From JAVBNC01 sp031551765 (lineage in GTDB: Bacteria; Desulfobacterota; Desulfovibrionia; Desulfovibrionales; Desulfovibrionaceae), in contig JAVBNC010000106.1 of assembly GCA_031551765.1 (NCBI GenBank), positions 1 through 29,291 of the forward strand: a stretch of 29,291 bases of DNA. The letters are read 5' to 3'. A program made the position numbers and the translations under genes. The notes under the pieces are model-generated. The model worked only from the letters and a program-made list of their open reading frames with translations, did not search any database and was not told the origin of the DNA. The number at the start of each line of letters is the position of its first letter. The stretch's first letter is position 1. Shown one piece after another: positions 1 through 7,518 of this stretch.

Positions 1-32
1 AAAAGGGGGTTTCCCCTTCTCCTGGCCGCCGG
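1..32 (+). repeat. Partial module A repeat (right arm of hairpin)
   Basis: The window opens with AAAAGGGGGTTTCCCCTTCT followed by CCTGGCCGCCGG. This matches the right half of the module A hairpins at 19334-19420 and 29161-29275, which read AAAGGGTTTCCCCTCC and AAAGGTTTCCCCC before a CCGG-type end. The left half lies outside the window. By analogy with the other copies it probably ends the transcript of the preceding gene. Confidence 0.55.
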
Positions 33-66
33 AGGCATTTTCCACTCACAAAAAAGCGAGGTACAT

Positions 67-1638
67 TTGTCTGAACTGGAAAAAACCGCGCCCGAGCGGG
101 TGAGCGGGGTGCTGCTGCACATATCGTCGCTGCCTTCGCGATACGGGATAGGGGATCTGGGGCCGGAAGCCCATGCTTTCGCGCGGCTGCTGGCGGAAGC
201 GGAGCAGGGCTGCTGGCAGTTTTTGCCGCTCACGCCCACTTCTCCGGCCATTGGGAACTCGCCGTACTCCAGCCCTTCGGCTTTCGCGGGCAATCCGCTG
301 TTCATCAGCCCGGATCTGCTGGTGGCGGAAGGGCTTATTTCCCACGCGGACCTGGACGCGGCCCTGAGCGCTTGCTCCCGCCTGGGTTGCAACCTGGCGG
401 CTGTGGATTACGATGCGGTGCACATCCACCGGCGGACGCTGCTGCACAGCGCGTTCGCGCGCAACAGGCACCGCCTGGGCACGGACGGCGCGTTCGCGGC
501 CTTTTGCGCGCGGCACGGCTACTGGCTGGAAGACTACGCCCGTTTCGTGACCATCAAGGAAACCCACGGCGGGGCGGCCTGGACTTCCTGGCCGGAAGGG
601 CTGCGGCGGCGCGACCCCGCGGCTCTGGCCGCCTGGGACGCGGAAAATGCCTTGGCCCTGCAGGAAGAGCGCTTTGTCCAATACCTCTTTTTCCGCCAGT
701 GGGAACACTTGCACGGCCTGTGCAAGGAGTTGGGCCTGCGGCTTATCGGGGACATGCCCATTTACGTGACGCACGACAGCGCGGATGTCTGGGCTCACCC
801 GGAATTTTTCAAGCTGGATGGAGCGTTCGCGCCCACGGTGGTGGCCGGAGTGCCGCCGGATTATTTCAGCGAAACCGGCCAGCGCTGGGGCAACCCGGTG
901 TACCGATGGGACGCGTTGCGCGAAGATGGTTTTTCCTGGTGGCGGAAACGTCTGGAACACAGCCTGGCCATGACGGACATTGTGCGGTTGGACCACTTCA
1001 GGGGTTTTGCCGCGTACTGGGAAATTCCGGCGGAAGAAAGAACCGCCGTCAATGGCCGCTGGGTGCTTGCGCCCGGCCGGGCGCTTTTTGAAACCCTGCG
1101 CCGCGAGATGGGCCAATTGCCTATTATCGCGGAAGATCTGGGCGTCATCACCCCGGACGTGGTCGCGCTGATGGAGGAGTTCCAACTGCCCGGCATGAAG
1201 GTGATGCAGTTCGGGTTTTCCGGCGATCTGGCGGAAAATTCCAACGCGCCTTTCCACCACCTGCGGGAGAGCGTCGTGTATTCCGGCACCCATGACAACG
1301 CCCCCACCAAGGCCTGGTTCGGCACTGCCGGGCCGGAGGAAAAAGAAACCCTGTGCCGCTACACGGGCTGCCTGGTCAGCCGGGAAACGTCCCACGAAGC
1401 CCTGATGCGCCTGGCCCTGGGCAGCGTGGCCGACACGGCCGTGCTGCCCATGCAGGACGTGCTGGGCCTGGACGCGGAAAGCCGCATGAACACCCCTTCG
1501 CTGCCGCGCGGCAACTGGGAATGGCGCATGCCGCCGGAAGCCATGCGGCCGGAAGCGCTGCGCTGGCTGGCGGAAACCAGCCATTTCTACGGCCGGAACC
1601 GGAAAAACGGCAAGAGCGACACGAATGATGTGTACTGA
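67..1638 (+). CDS. malQ: 4-alpha-glucanotransferase (amylomaltase, GH77)
   Basis: Cytoplasmic enzyme that transfers alpha-1,4-glucan segments between maltodextrins in glycogen/maltodextrin turnover. The 523-residue product has the usual family length and the GH77 catalytic signatures: RLDHFRGF with the nucleophile Asp at about residue 309, IIAEDLG with the acid/base Glu at about 356, and SGTHDN with the third Asp at about 410. The N-terminal SLPSRYGIGDLG and later SPYSSPSAFAGNP motifs are also typical. The start is TTG, placed 5 nt after a GAGG sequence at 58-61; no better ATG is in frame nearby. The next gene follows 36 nt downstream on the same strand, so the two are probably cotranscribed. 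The identification is firm; the start codon is less so. Confidence 0.95.
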   Translation: MSELEKTAPERVSGVLLHISSLPSRYGIGDLGPEAHAFARLLAEAEQGCWQFLPLTPTSPAIGNSPYSSPSAFAGNPLFISPDLLVAEGLISHADLDAALSACSRLGCNLAAVDYDAVHIHRRTLLHSAFARNRHRLGTDGAFAAFCARHGYWLEDYARFVTIKETHGGAAWTSWPEGLRRRDPAALAAWDAENALALQEERFVQYLFFRQWEHLHGLCKELGLRLIGDMPIYVTHDSADVWAHPEFFKLDGAFAPTVVAGVPPDYFSETGQRWGNPVYRWDALREDGFSWWRKRLEHSLAMTDIVRLDHFRGFAAYWEIPAEERTAVNGRWVLAPGRALFETLRREMGQLPIIAEDLGVITPDVVALMEEFQLPGMKVMQFGFSGDLAENSNAPFHHLRESVVYSGTHDNAPTKAWFGTAGPEEKETLCRYTGCLVSRETSHEALMRLALGSVADTAVLPMQDVLGLDAESRMNTPSLPRGNWEWRMPPEAMRPEALRWLAETSHFYGRNRKNGKSDTNDVY

Positions 1639-1674
1639 CGCATACGCCCCCAACGCGCAAAGGAACGGTGCCCC

Positions 1675-2910
1675 ATGAGCGACGACAGCGTTTCGGCCAG
1701 GTTGTGCATTGTGCTGGTGGGGCTGCCGGCCAGGGGCAAGTCCACCCTGGCCCTGCGCCTGCGCGACGGCCTGGAGGCGGAAGGGCTGCGGGTGGCCATT
1801 TTCAACAACGGGGCTCTGCGCCGTCAACATTACGGCGAGGCTTCGTCCGAACCCTGGTTCTACGACCCCACCAACGAAGAAGGCTGCAAGGCCAGGGACA
1901 GCCTGGCCCAGCTCAACATGCGCTCGGCCCGCCAGTATCTGGAAACGGGCCACGTGGCCATTCTGGACGCCACCAACGCCAGCCGCATGCGCCGCGAAAT
2001 GCTGGAAAGGGAAATGGGGAACCTGCCCCGGCTGTACATCGAATGCGTCAACGAGGACGCGGACCTGGTGTCCGCCAGCATCCAGCGTAAGGCCAGGCTC
2101 CCGGAATTCGCCGCCGTGTCCAGGGCCGAGGCCGTCAAACGTTTTACCCAGCGCATAGAGTATTACCAGTCCATCTACACGCCCCTGGACCAGGAACCCT
2201 GCTACATCCGGCTGGACACGCTCTGGAACAGGATCCTGCACGAGCAGTGCAACTATATTGTGCCGTATTACGTGCGCATCCGGGATATTCTGGTCTCGGA
2301 CTGGGTCAACAACCTCTACCTGGCCCGGCACGGCGAAACCTACTACAACCTGCAAAACCGTCTGGGCGGGGATTCCGTGCTCACCGAGCACGGCCGGGCC
2401 CAGGCGCGCGCCCTGGCCGAGCATTTCCGGGACAAGCCCGTGCCCTATATTTTCACTTCCAACCGGCGGCGTTCGCATGAAACAGCCGCCCCGGTGGCCG
2501 CGGACCACCCGGACAGCGTGGTCATGGCCCTGCCGGAACTGGACGAGATCAACGCGGGCGTCTGCGAGGATATGACCTACGAGGAAATACGGGAGAACTG
2601 CCCCCAGGAATACACCGCGCGCGCCAGGGACAAGTACAACTACGTCTACCCGCAGGGCGAAGGCTACATCAGCATGCGCACCAGGGTAAGCAGGGGCTTC
2701 CGCAAGGCGCTCTTTCTTTCCGGCGCGGCGCCGGGCACGCTGATTATCGGCCACCAGGCGGTGAACCGTATGATACTCTCCATCTTTCTCTACCGCCGCA
2801 CGGAAGACGTGCCCTACATTTACGTGCCCCAGGACAAATATTACCATATTGTGGCCACGCACCACAAAAAACTCTTCGAACTGGTGCGCTTCATGGGCAG
2901 CGCATCGTAG
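1675..2910 (+). CDS. Bifunctional 6-phosphofructo-2-kinase / fructose-2,6-bisphosphatase
   Basis: Predicted to make and degrade fructose 2,6-bisphosphate, best known as a eukaryotic regulator of glycolysis. The N-terminal kinase domain (about 1-210) has the Walker A motif GLPARGKST at 16-24, a NNGALRRQHYG segment and LDATNASRMRRE. The C-terminal histidine phosphatase domain (about 213-411) has LARHGETYYN with the phospho-acceptor His at 219, ELDEINAGVCEDMTYEEI with the catalytic Glu at 291, and GHQAVNR with the second His at 360. All residues needed for both activities appear present, and the 411-residue length fits a minimal two-domain enzyme without the long eukaryotic regulatory tails. An AAAGGAA element lies about 10 nt before the ATG. 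It is 36 nt downstream of malQ, which suggests joint control of glucan breakdown and glycolytic flux. Biochemical direction is not provable from sequence. Confidence 0.9.
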   Translation: MSDDSVSARLCIVLVGLPARGKSTLALRLRDGLEAEGLRVAIFNNGALRRQHYGEASSEPWFYDPTNEEGCKARDSLAQLNMRSARQYLETGHVAILDATNASRMRREMLEREMGNLPRLYIECVNEDADLVSASIQRKARLPEFAAVSRAEAVKRFTQRIEYYQSIYTPLDQEPCYIRLDTLWNRILHEQCNYIVPYYVRIRDILVSDWVNNLYLARHGETYYNLQNRLGGDSVLTEHGRAQARALAEHFRDKPVPYIFTSNRRRSHETAAPVAADHPDSVVMALPELDEINAGVCEDMTYEEIRENCPQEYTARARDKYNYVYPQGEGYISMRTRVSRGFRKALFLSGAAPGTLIIGHQAVNRMILSIFLYRRTEDVPYIYVPQDKYYHIVATHHKKLFELVRFMGSAS

Positions 2911-2934
2911 TTTTGGCTGTGCCACAGGAAATGG

Positions 2935-2963
2935 TTGACAATTTGAAATGAAAATCTAGTTAT
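2935..2963 (+). promoter_or_regulatory. Sigma-70-type promoter for the binding-protein gene
   Basis: A perfect TTGACA (2935-2940) is followed after 16-17 nt by TAGTTAT (2957-2963) in a locally AT-rich stretch. It lies 25 nt after the preceding stop codon and would give a leader of about 180 nt before the lipoprotein gene at 3149. Confidence 0.55.
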
Positions 2964-2992
2964 TTATAGGCGCATGGTGCCGCGTATCAAGA

Positions 2993-3122
2993 AGGATGCC
3001 GGACCAAACCGATTCGGGTGTCGCTTCGCGCCGTGCGCTTCGCATCCTGCTTCGCGACAGCCTGCCGCTAAACGACAACCCCACAGTGAACTACGGGAGA
3101 CGGCCGTCCTATACCGCTCCCG
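2993..3122 (+). promoter_or_regulatory. Structured 5' leader, possible cis-regulatory RNA
   Basis: The leader before the ModA-like gene holds several pairing segments. AGGATGC (2993-2999) pairs with GCATCCT (3042-3048). TGTCGC (3019-3024) pairs with GCGACA (3054-3059), which crosses the first pairing like a pseudoknot. CGGGAG plus CGG (3094-3103) pairs with CCG plus CTCCCG (3114-3122) just before the ribosome binding site. A molybdate/tungstate or cofactor-sensing role would fit the gene but is only inference; I could not match it to a known riboswitch consensus. Confidence 0.3.
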
Positions 3123-3148
3123 ATAAGAACCTGAAAATGGAGGCTTTT

Positions 3149-3958
3149 ATGCGTAAACTTCTACTCATGGTACAGGTACTTTTACTTGTAGCCCTTGCGG
3201 GGTGCGCTTCCAGTCCCAGATCTGCAGGAGAAAAAGGAGACGCCTCTATGAAGTCCAAAGAGCTTGTCGTTATGTGTTCCGGAGGTTTTTACGCCATACT
3301 CCAGGAACTTGGCCCCATGTATGAAAAAAAGACCGGCACGAAAGTCACGCTGGTCTCAGGTTCATCCAGGGGCGAGTCTCCGACGGCCATCCCGGCCCGG
3401 CTCAAGAAGGGCGAAAAGGCCGATCTCATAATTATGGGCAAAGACGAGCTTGAGAAGATGGTGCAGCAGGGCTACGCCGTTCCCGGCAGCCAGACCGACC
3501 TTGTTGTGTCGAAGGTCGGCATGGCCGTCCGCGCCGGCGCGCCGAAGCCCGATATCAGCACCAAGGCGGCCTTTATCAAGGCCATGCTTAATGCGAAATC
3601 CATTGGCTATTCGGCCAGTGTGAGCGGGACGCACCTTGTCGAGAAAACCTTCCCCCAACTGGGCATTTGGGACCAAATCAAGGGCAAGACAATAAAAGTC
3701 GTCGGCGACCGGGTCGCCACACGGGTCGCGCGTGGAGAGATAGAGCTCGGATTCCAGCAGGTAGGCGAGATACTGCCCATTCCGGGCGTTGATTTTGTCG
3801 GCGTTCTGCCCAAGGAGATCGAACTGCTGTCATACTTCTCGGCGGGTCTTGCAACGGCTTCGAAGCAGCCGGACGAAGCCCGGAAGCTCGTTCAGTTCTT
3901 CCGTTCTCCCGAGGCGTATCCGGCCATGGAGAAGATGGGCGTGGAGCCGGCCCTGTAA
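3149..3958 (+). CDS. ModA-like substrate-binding lipoprotein (solitary)
   Basis: Predicted extracytoplasmic anion-binding protein of the periplasmic binding protein type II fold, related to molybdate/tungstate binders. The chosen ATG has GGAGG at 3139-3143 and yields MRKLLLMVQ, a hydrophobic stretch and the lipobox LAGC, a clear lipoprotein signal. The mature part has VVMCSGGFYAILQELGPMYEKK, KADLIIMGKDELEKM and a late IELLSYFSAGLATASK segment, as in family members annotated as binding domains. A second ATG at 3248 is preceded by AAGGAG and would give a cytoplasmic form. No permease or ATPase gene is adjacent, so the transporter partner is unknown or absent. The gene uses more AT-ending codons than its neighbours, which hints at separate ancestry. 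An in-frame upstream extension to 2996 is judged noncoding. Ligand is unproven. Confidence 0.8.
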   Translation: MRKLLLMVQVLLLVALAGCASSPRSAGEKGDASMKSKELVVMCSGGFYAILQELGPMYEKKTGTKVTLVSGSSRGESPTAIPARLKKGEKADLIIMGKDELEKMVQQGYAVPGSQTDLVVSKVGMAVRAGAPKPDISTKAAFIKAMLNAKSIGYSASVSGTHLVEKTFPQLGIWDQIKGKTIKVVGDRVATRVARGEIELGFQQVGEILPIPGVDFVGVLPKEIELLSYFSAGLATASKQPDEARKLVQFFRSPEAYPAMEKMGVEPAL

Positions 3959-4060
3959 CAAGTCCGTTTTTTTCCTCCAAACCGGAGCTGTCGTTCCGGA
4001 AGGCCGGCGCTCCGGCTCACTCGTTTACGTAGTTCAATGGTATCAGCAAGTATCAGACGC

Positions 4061-4140
4061 TTTCGCTTTGAGATTGGCGCGTAATGGCGGGTAAAGCCCG
4101 TCTATGCCAGTCTCAAAGCGAAAGTGCATTCAGGATGCAT
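4061..4140 (-). repeat. Module D repeat, copy 1
   Basis: TTTCGCTTTGAGATTGGC (4061-4078) is the inverse of GCCAGTCTCAAAGCGAAA (4106-4123) with one mismatch, enclosing GCGGGTAAAGCCCG. Read on the minus strand it matches the unit at 25898-26012: both have GCATCCTG, then a TTTCGCTTTGAGA arm, then AAAGCCCG or its equivalent and CCAATCTC. It ends just before the ribosome binding site of the Crp/Fnr gene and may affect its expression. Confidence 0.75.
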
Positions 4141-4143
4141 CAT

Positions 4144-4830
4144 ATGGACGAACTGCAACGTTTACTGGCGGCAACCCCGCTTTTTGAAGGGCTGACGGCC
4201 GGGCAGGCCAAGGTGTTCGCGGATCTCGCTACCTGGCGGGACGTGCCCCGTGGCGCGCTCATTTTCCGTGAAAAGGACCCGGCGGACACACTGTACATCG
4301 TGGCTTCCGGCCGGGTGAAGATTTTCCGCGCCTCTCCGGACGGCCGGGAAGTGGTGCTGCATATTTTCGGCCCCGGCGAGCCGTTCGGCGAGGTGCCGCT
4401 CTTTCAGGGCGGCGTGTTCCCCGCCAACGCGGAAGCCCTGGAGCCCGCCCGGCTCTTCCTGCTGCCGCGCGAAGGCCTGGTGCGCGTCCTGGCCCTGGAC
4501 CCCGGCCTGGCCCTGAACATGCTGGCCGCGCTTTCCCGCCGTCTGCGCGCCTTTACCGACAAGGTGGAAGCCCTGGCCCTGCTGGAAACCCCGCAGCGTC
4601 TGGCCGCCTATCTGCTCCACGAAAGCGAGATCAGAGACGGTGCAAACTCCTTTCGCCTGGACGTCAGCAAGCAGCTGCTGGCCTCCGTGCTCGGCACGGC
4701 CAGGGAAACCCTGTCCCGCTGCCTCTCCCGCCTGGCGGAAGAAGGCGCCGTCAGCCTGGACGGCCGCAACGTGAGCCTGGAAAACCGGGAGTTTCTGGAG
4801 ATGCTGGCTAAAGGGGTGGTGCGTCTCTGA
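4144..4830 (+). CDS. Crp/Fnr family transcriptional regulator
   Basis: A 228-residue DNA-binding regulator with an N-terminal cyclic-nucleotide-binding-type beta barrel (about 5-120: ATPLFEGL, DTLYIVASGRVKIF, GEPFGEVPLFQGG) and a C-terminal winged helix (about 165-215) with the recognition segment LDVSKQLLASVLGTARETLSRCLSRLAEEGAV split across the HTH. No N-terminal cysteine cluster is present, so it is not a classical oxygen-sensing Fnr; the effector could be cAMP, haem-bound gas or another ligand. The ATG at 4144 is preferred because AGGA lies 8 nt before it and the protein then has family length; upstream in-frame ATGs at 4084 and 4135 lie in the repeat or too close to AGGA. The stop is followed at once by a module A hairpin. 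Confidence 0.88.
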   Translation: MDELQRLLAATPLFEGLTAGQAKVFADLATWRDVPRGALIFREKDPADTLYIVASGRVKIFRASPDGREVVLHIFGPGEPFGEVPLFQGGVFPANAEALEPARLFLLPREGLVRVLALDPGLALNMLAALSRRLRAFTDKVEALALLETPQRLAAYLLHESEIRDGANSFRLDVSKQLLASVLGTARETLSRCLSRLAEEGAVSLDGRNVSLENREFLEMLAKGVVRL

Positions 4831-4831
4831 C

Positions 4832-5152
4832 AGTCGGGGGAAGGGAAAACCCCCTTTTGGGAAAAAGGGGATTTTCCCTTCCCCCGGACCCCCATCCCTT
4901 TCCCCTAAAAACTTTGACGGGGTAATGGGGGCGTTTCTCTTTGATGAAGCGGCCCCGTACAATTACGGTTTCGCCCTTTTCAGCCTATCAATTCAGCACC
5001 CTACAGTATGTGAGCGCCGTGGCGCGAACAGAACGGCAGTCGCGCACCATTTTCTTAGTCACCCTGAATGGGTTCCAAGGGGCGTCAGCCCTTGGCGGGT
5101 GCAGGGCAGAGCCTGCTTCGACTCTTTATTGGCTTCGACAAAATTGCCTTTT
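4832..5152 (-). repeat. Composite intergenic element, copy I (A + middle + B)
   Basis: This 321 bp stretch fills the gap between the convergent Crp/Fnr and radical SAM genes. Read on the minus strand it starts AAAAGGCAATTTTGTCGAAGCC directly after the radical SAM stop codon (split here: head GGCAATTTTGTCGAAGCC), continues through a GCAGG/CCTGC palindrome and CCAAGGG/CCCTTGG palindrome, a middle segment with GTTCTGTTCGCGCCACGG, a CGTCAAAGTTTTTAGG box, and a hairpin of GGGGGAAGGGAAAA with TTTTCCCTTCCCCC. The hairpin abuts the Crp/Fnr stop. The order and sequence match 19131-19422 in the opposite orientation. Confidence 0.9.
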
Positions 5153-6175
5153 CTACTCCACACTAAAAAAGGGCTCGTCATGCCAATGCACGACCTCTTT
5201 GGTGACGCCCAGAGCGGCGTACTCAGCGGCCAGGGAACGTTTGTGCCCCCAGAACTCGCCCTGGTAGGAGCGGGGGACGAGAAGGCGGCGGGGCGGCGCG
5301 GCGGGGTCGATGCGCGCGCGGATGAACAGGTACAGGGCGCGGGCGCGGGCTTGCGCGCCCAGGGCGGGGTGCTCGGGGCCGGCCAATATGGCGCTTTCCA
5401 GGTTTTTTTCCGGAGCCACGCCAAGACGGATGACCCGGATACCCGCACCCCAGGCCAGGAGCAGGGCTTGGGCCAGGGCGGGGATGGTTTCTTCCAGGCT
5501 CCAGGGCTGGTAGCGGCCTTGCTGCCACAGCGCGGCCAGCTCCGTGCCGCGCATGACCAGACAGGGATAGAGACGCAGGACTTCCGGGGCTTGGGCCACG
5601 GTCAGACGCATGTCCGCCAGAAATTCTTCGCGGGTCATGGTTCCGGGGCCGGAAGGCAGACCCGGCATGAGCTGGATGCCCAGGGCCAGACCGCTGTCCC
5701 GCACCAGACGGCAGGCGGCGAGAGCGCTTTCCGGGGAATAACCGCGCGTGCTCGCGGAGAGGACTTGGGGGGAAAAGCTTTGGATGCCCAGCTCCACCAT
5801 GTCCAGACCGGCGCTCTTGAGCCGGTCCAGCAGGGGGGCGTCCAGGCAGTCCGGTCGGGTGGAACAGCGCACGCGGCTGATACGGCCGTCTGCCTTGTGG
5901 CGCGCGGCCAGCTCCAGGCAGGCCAGTTGGTCTTGCAGGGGCATGGCCGTGAAGGTGCCGCCGTAAAAGGCCAGTTCTCCGGAAAAAGAGCATGCGCCGA
6001 GGGCCGCGTCCAGCTCTTCAAGAATTTGACGCAGGGGGCGGGGCGCAAGGCCTGTCTGCAGGTTTTGCGCGCAGAACACGCAGCGTGTGGGACAGCCTTG
6101 AAAGGTCAGGAAAACCGGATAGATGCGCGGCTGCGCACCAAGGGGTTCCGGGTGAAAAAAACTGCAGGCGGACAT
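5153..6175 (-). CDS. Elp3-like radical SAM protein
   Basis: A 340-residue radical SAM enzyme. The cluster-binding motif CPTRCVFC lies at about 28-35, followed by ELAFYGGTFTAMP, VRCSTRPDCLD, VELGIQSFSPQVL and LGIQLMPGLPS, the signature order of bacterial Elp3-related radical SAM proteins. The acetyltransferase domain of true Elp3 is absent; the C-terminal part has WGHKRSLAAEYAALG instead. The substrate is not known for this group. The stop codon touches module B of composite copy I. Upstream the start has only a weak CGGAAA ribosome binding site. It is a single-gene unit convergent with the Crp/Fnr gene and divergent from the HIT gene. Confidence 0.87.
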   Translation of the reverse strand: MSACSFFHPEPLGAQPRIYPVFLTFQGCPTRCVFCAQNLQTGLAPRPLRQILEELDAALGACSFSGELAFYGGTFTAMPLQDQLACLELAARHKADGRISRVRCSTRPDCLDAPLLDRLKSAGLDMVELGIQSFSPQVLSASTRGYSPESALAACRLVRDSGLALGIQLMPGLPSGPGTMTREEFLADMRLTVAQAPEVLRLYPCLVMRGTELAALWQQGRYQPWSLEETIPALAQALLLAWGAGIRVIRLGVAPEKNLESAILAGPEHPALGAQARARALYLFIRARIDPAAPPRRLLVPRSYQGEFWGHKRSLAAEYAALGVTKEVVHWHDEPFFSVE

Positions 6176-6223
6176 GGCGTTTTCCGCATATCATGGCCTG
6201 GCGCGGAAAAAAAGTGCTGCGCA

Positions 6224-6251
6224 CTTGCCTCTGTCGGGCATTTGCTATATT
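6224..6251 (+). promoter_or_regulatory. Extended -10 promoter for the HIT gene
   Basis: TGCTATATT (6243-6251) is an extended -10 element, with a weak CTTGCC (6224-6229) 16 nt upstream of TATATT. The coding start follows 41 nt after. Confidence 0.45.
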
Positions 6252-6291
6252 GGTAACCCATCGGCTCTTAACGCTCTTTTAAGGAGTACGC

Positions 6292-6729
6292 ATGCCGTCG
6301 TCAGACCAGGGCAGCGCGCCTGACTGTATTTTTTGCCGGATTGTGAAGGGCGAAATACCCAGCACCCGTGTTTACGAGGACGAGGCGGTCCTGGCTTTTC
6401 TGGATATAAATCCCGTTGCGGCGGGGCATTGTTTGATAATTCCCAAGGAACACCACGCGACGCTGTGTGACATGCCACCGGAGCTTGCGGTCCCGGTCAT
6501 GAACGCGCTGGCGCGTATCGGCAAGGCCGTCATGGCCGCCACCGGGGCGGGCGGATTCAACTGCCTGCAAAATAATTTCGCGGCGGCCGGGCAAATGGTG
6601 TTTCACACGCATTGGCATATTATTCCCCGTTTTTCCGGCGACGGCCTGACCCACTGGCCCCACGCGCCGTATGCGGACAAGGCGGCCATGGAACAGGCTG
6701 CGGAATCCTTGCGGCGGGCGCTCACCTAG
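6292..6729 (+). CDS. HIT family nucleotide hydrolase/transferase
   Basis: A 145-residue histidine-triad protein expected to hydrolyse purine nucleoside phosphoramidates or related AMP conjugates in the cytoplasm. The triad is HTHWHII with His at 105, 107 and 109, the middle one being the nucleophile in the family. CIFC at 12-15 provides the two cysteines of the Hint-type zinc site, and the core FLDINPVAAGHCLIIPKEHH and NCLQNNFAAAGQMVFH segments are typical. AAGGAG (6281-6286) lies 5 nt before the ATG. It is preceded by its own promoter-like element and followed by the IHF/HU gene after about 200 nt. Confidence 0.94.
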   Translation: MPSSDQGSAPDCIFCRIVKGEIPSTRVYEDEAVLAFLDINPVAAGHCLIIPKEHHATLCDMPPELAVPVMNALARIGKAVMAATGAGGFNCLQNNFAAAGQMVFHTHWHIIPRFSGDGLTHWPHAPYADKAAMEQAAESLRRALT

Positions 6730-6934
6730 CTTTTGGCCCGTGCGGGGCGGCTTTCGGCACAATATCAAGGCCGCATGATACTCTCGCGGTTTTGTTGTCT
6801 TTTTCATAAGCTCCTGATATGGGAGAATAGTACAACGGGTCACGAGTTCGCGGAACTTTGCGGACGCGCGGGGTTTGCCGTGCGTGTGGATGCAATGGGT
6901 GCGGCGGAAGTGTTTACCTTTGCCGGAGGAAGTC

Positions 6935-7228
6935 ATGAACGGGAAAACCCTGACTAAGGCCGAAATTGTTGATGCCATCTACGAAAAGACCGACCGCAAC
7001 CGCGGGGAAGTCAAAAATATCGTGGAAAACTTGCTGCGCATCGTCAAACATTCCGTAAAAAAAGACAATTCTCTGCTGGTCAGCGGCTTCGGCAAGTTCG
7101 AAGCCTACGCCAAAAAGGCCCGCCGGGGCCGGAACCCCCACACGGACGAAGCCATCACGCTTCCGCCCCGCAAGGTTGTGGTGTTCCGTCTGTCCCGCAA
7201 GTTCCGGGCCGAACTGAACGGGGAATAA
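6935..7228 (+). CDS. HU/IHF family DNA-bending protein, IHF-alpha-like
   Basis: A 97-residue nucleoid protein. LTKAEIVDAIYEKTDRNRGEV begins the helical dimerisation domain (shown split by its position, residues 5-25), FGKFEAYAKKARRGRNPHT is the DNA-intercalating beta arm with the RxGRNP core, and ITLPPRKVVVFRLSRKFRAEL is the C-terminal end. The wording of the arm and C-terminus is closer to integration host factor alpha than to HU. The ATG at 6935 has GGAGGA 4 nt upstream; a longer in-frame reading to 6875 lacks family similarity. A strong terminator follows. The sequence alone does not settle whether it acts as homodimer or heterodimer. Confidence 0.92.
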   Translation: MNGKTLTKAEIVDAIYEKTDRNRGEVKNIVENLLRIVKHSVKKDNSLLVSGFGKFEAYAKKARRGRNPHTDEAITLPPRKVVVFRLSRKFRAELNGE

Positions 7229-7252
7229 CCCCGCTCCAGCGCGTCGCGCGGC

Positions 7253-7321
7253 CGCCATGCCGCAGCCGGAATGACTCCGCCTCATGGGTGGGGTCATTCC
7301 GGCTGCGGCATGGCGTTTTTT
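7253..7321 (+). terminator. Strong Rho-independent terminator
   Basis: A perfect 23-bp stem pairs 7253-7275 with 7293-7315 around a 17-nt loop, followed by six T residues (7316-7321). It lies 24 nt after the IHF/HU stop codon. Confidence 0.95.
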
Positions 7322-7431
7322 GGTGGTGCGCGCGAGTCTGCGCTTTCTTTTCTCACAAACATACGTAACAGGCAGCCCCAAAGCGCCGCACGAGGATACG
7401 CGATGGCGTTGGCAAAGCCTCGCAATACACC

Positions 7432-7515
7432 CCGATAAAGTTTTTAGGAAAAGAGGACGGCGGCCGGGGGAAGGGGAAAAATCTTTTTACAAAAAAATTT
7501 TTCCCTTTCCCCGAT
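7432..7515 (+). repeat. Module A repeat, solitary copy
   Basis: CCGATAAAGTTTTTAGGAAAA is the box seen in other copies, followed by a hairpin with arms GGGGAAGGGGAAAAAT and ATTTTTCCCTTTCCCC. It ends 3 nt from the rlpA stop codon on the opposite strand, so it could terminate the rlpA transcript. No module B is attached. Confidence 0.8.
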
Positions 7516-7518
7516 TTG

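Noticed and set aside
46..2925. A 959-codon open frame on the minus strand opposite malQ and the PFK-2/FBPase-2 gene
   Set aside because: It is antisense to two genes with complete family motifs, its product is a His/Val/Gly/Arg-rich string typical of antisense GC-rich DNA, and it shows no domain.
4027..4045. GTAGTTCAATGGTAT resembles the D-arm region of a tRNA-Gly
   Set aside because: No anticodon arm, T arm or acceptor stem follows, and the D stem does not close; at most a short relic.
4925..6256. A 443-codon plus-strand frame opposite the radical SAM gene
   Set aside because: It begins in a repeat and runs antisense to a protein with a clear CxxxCxxC motif.
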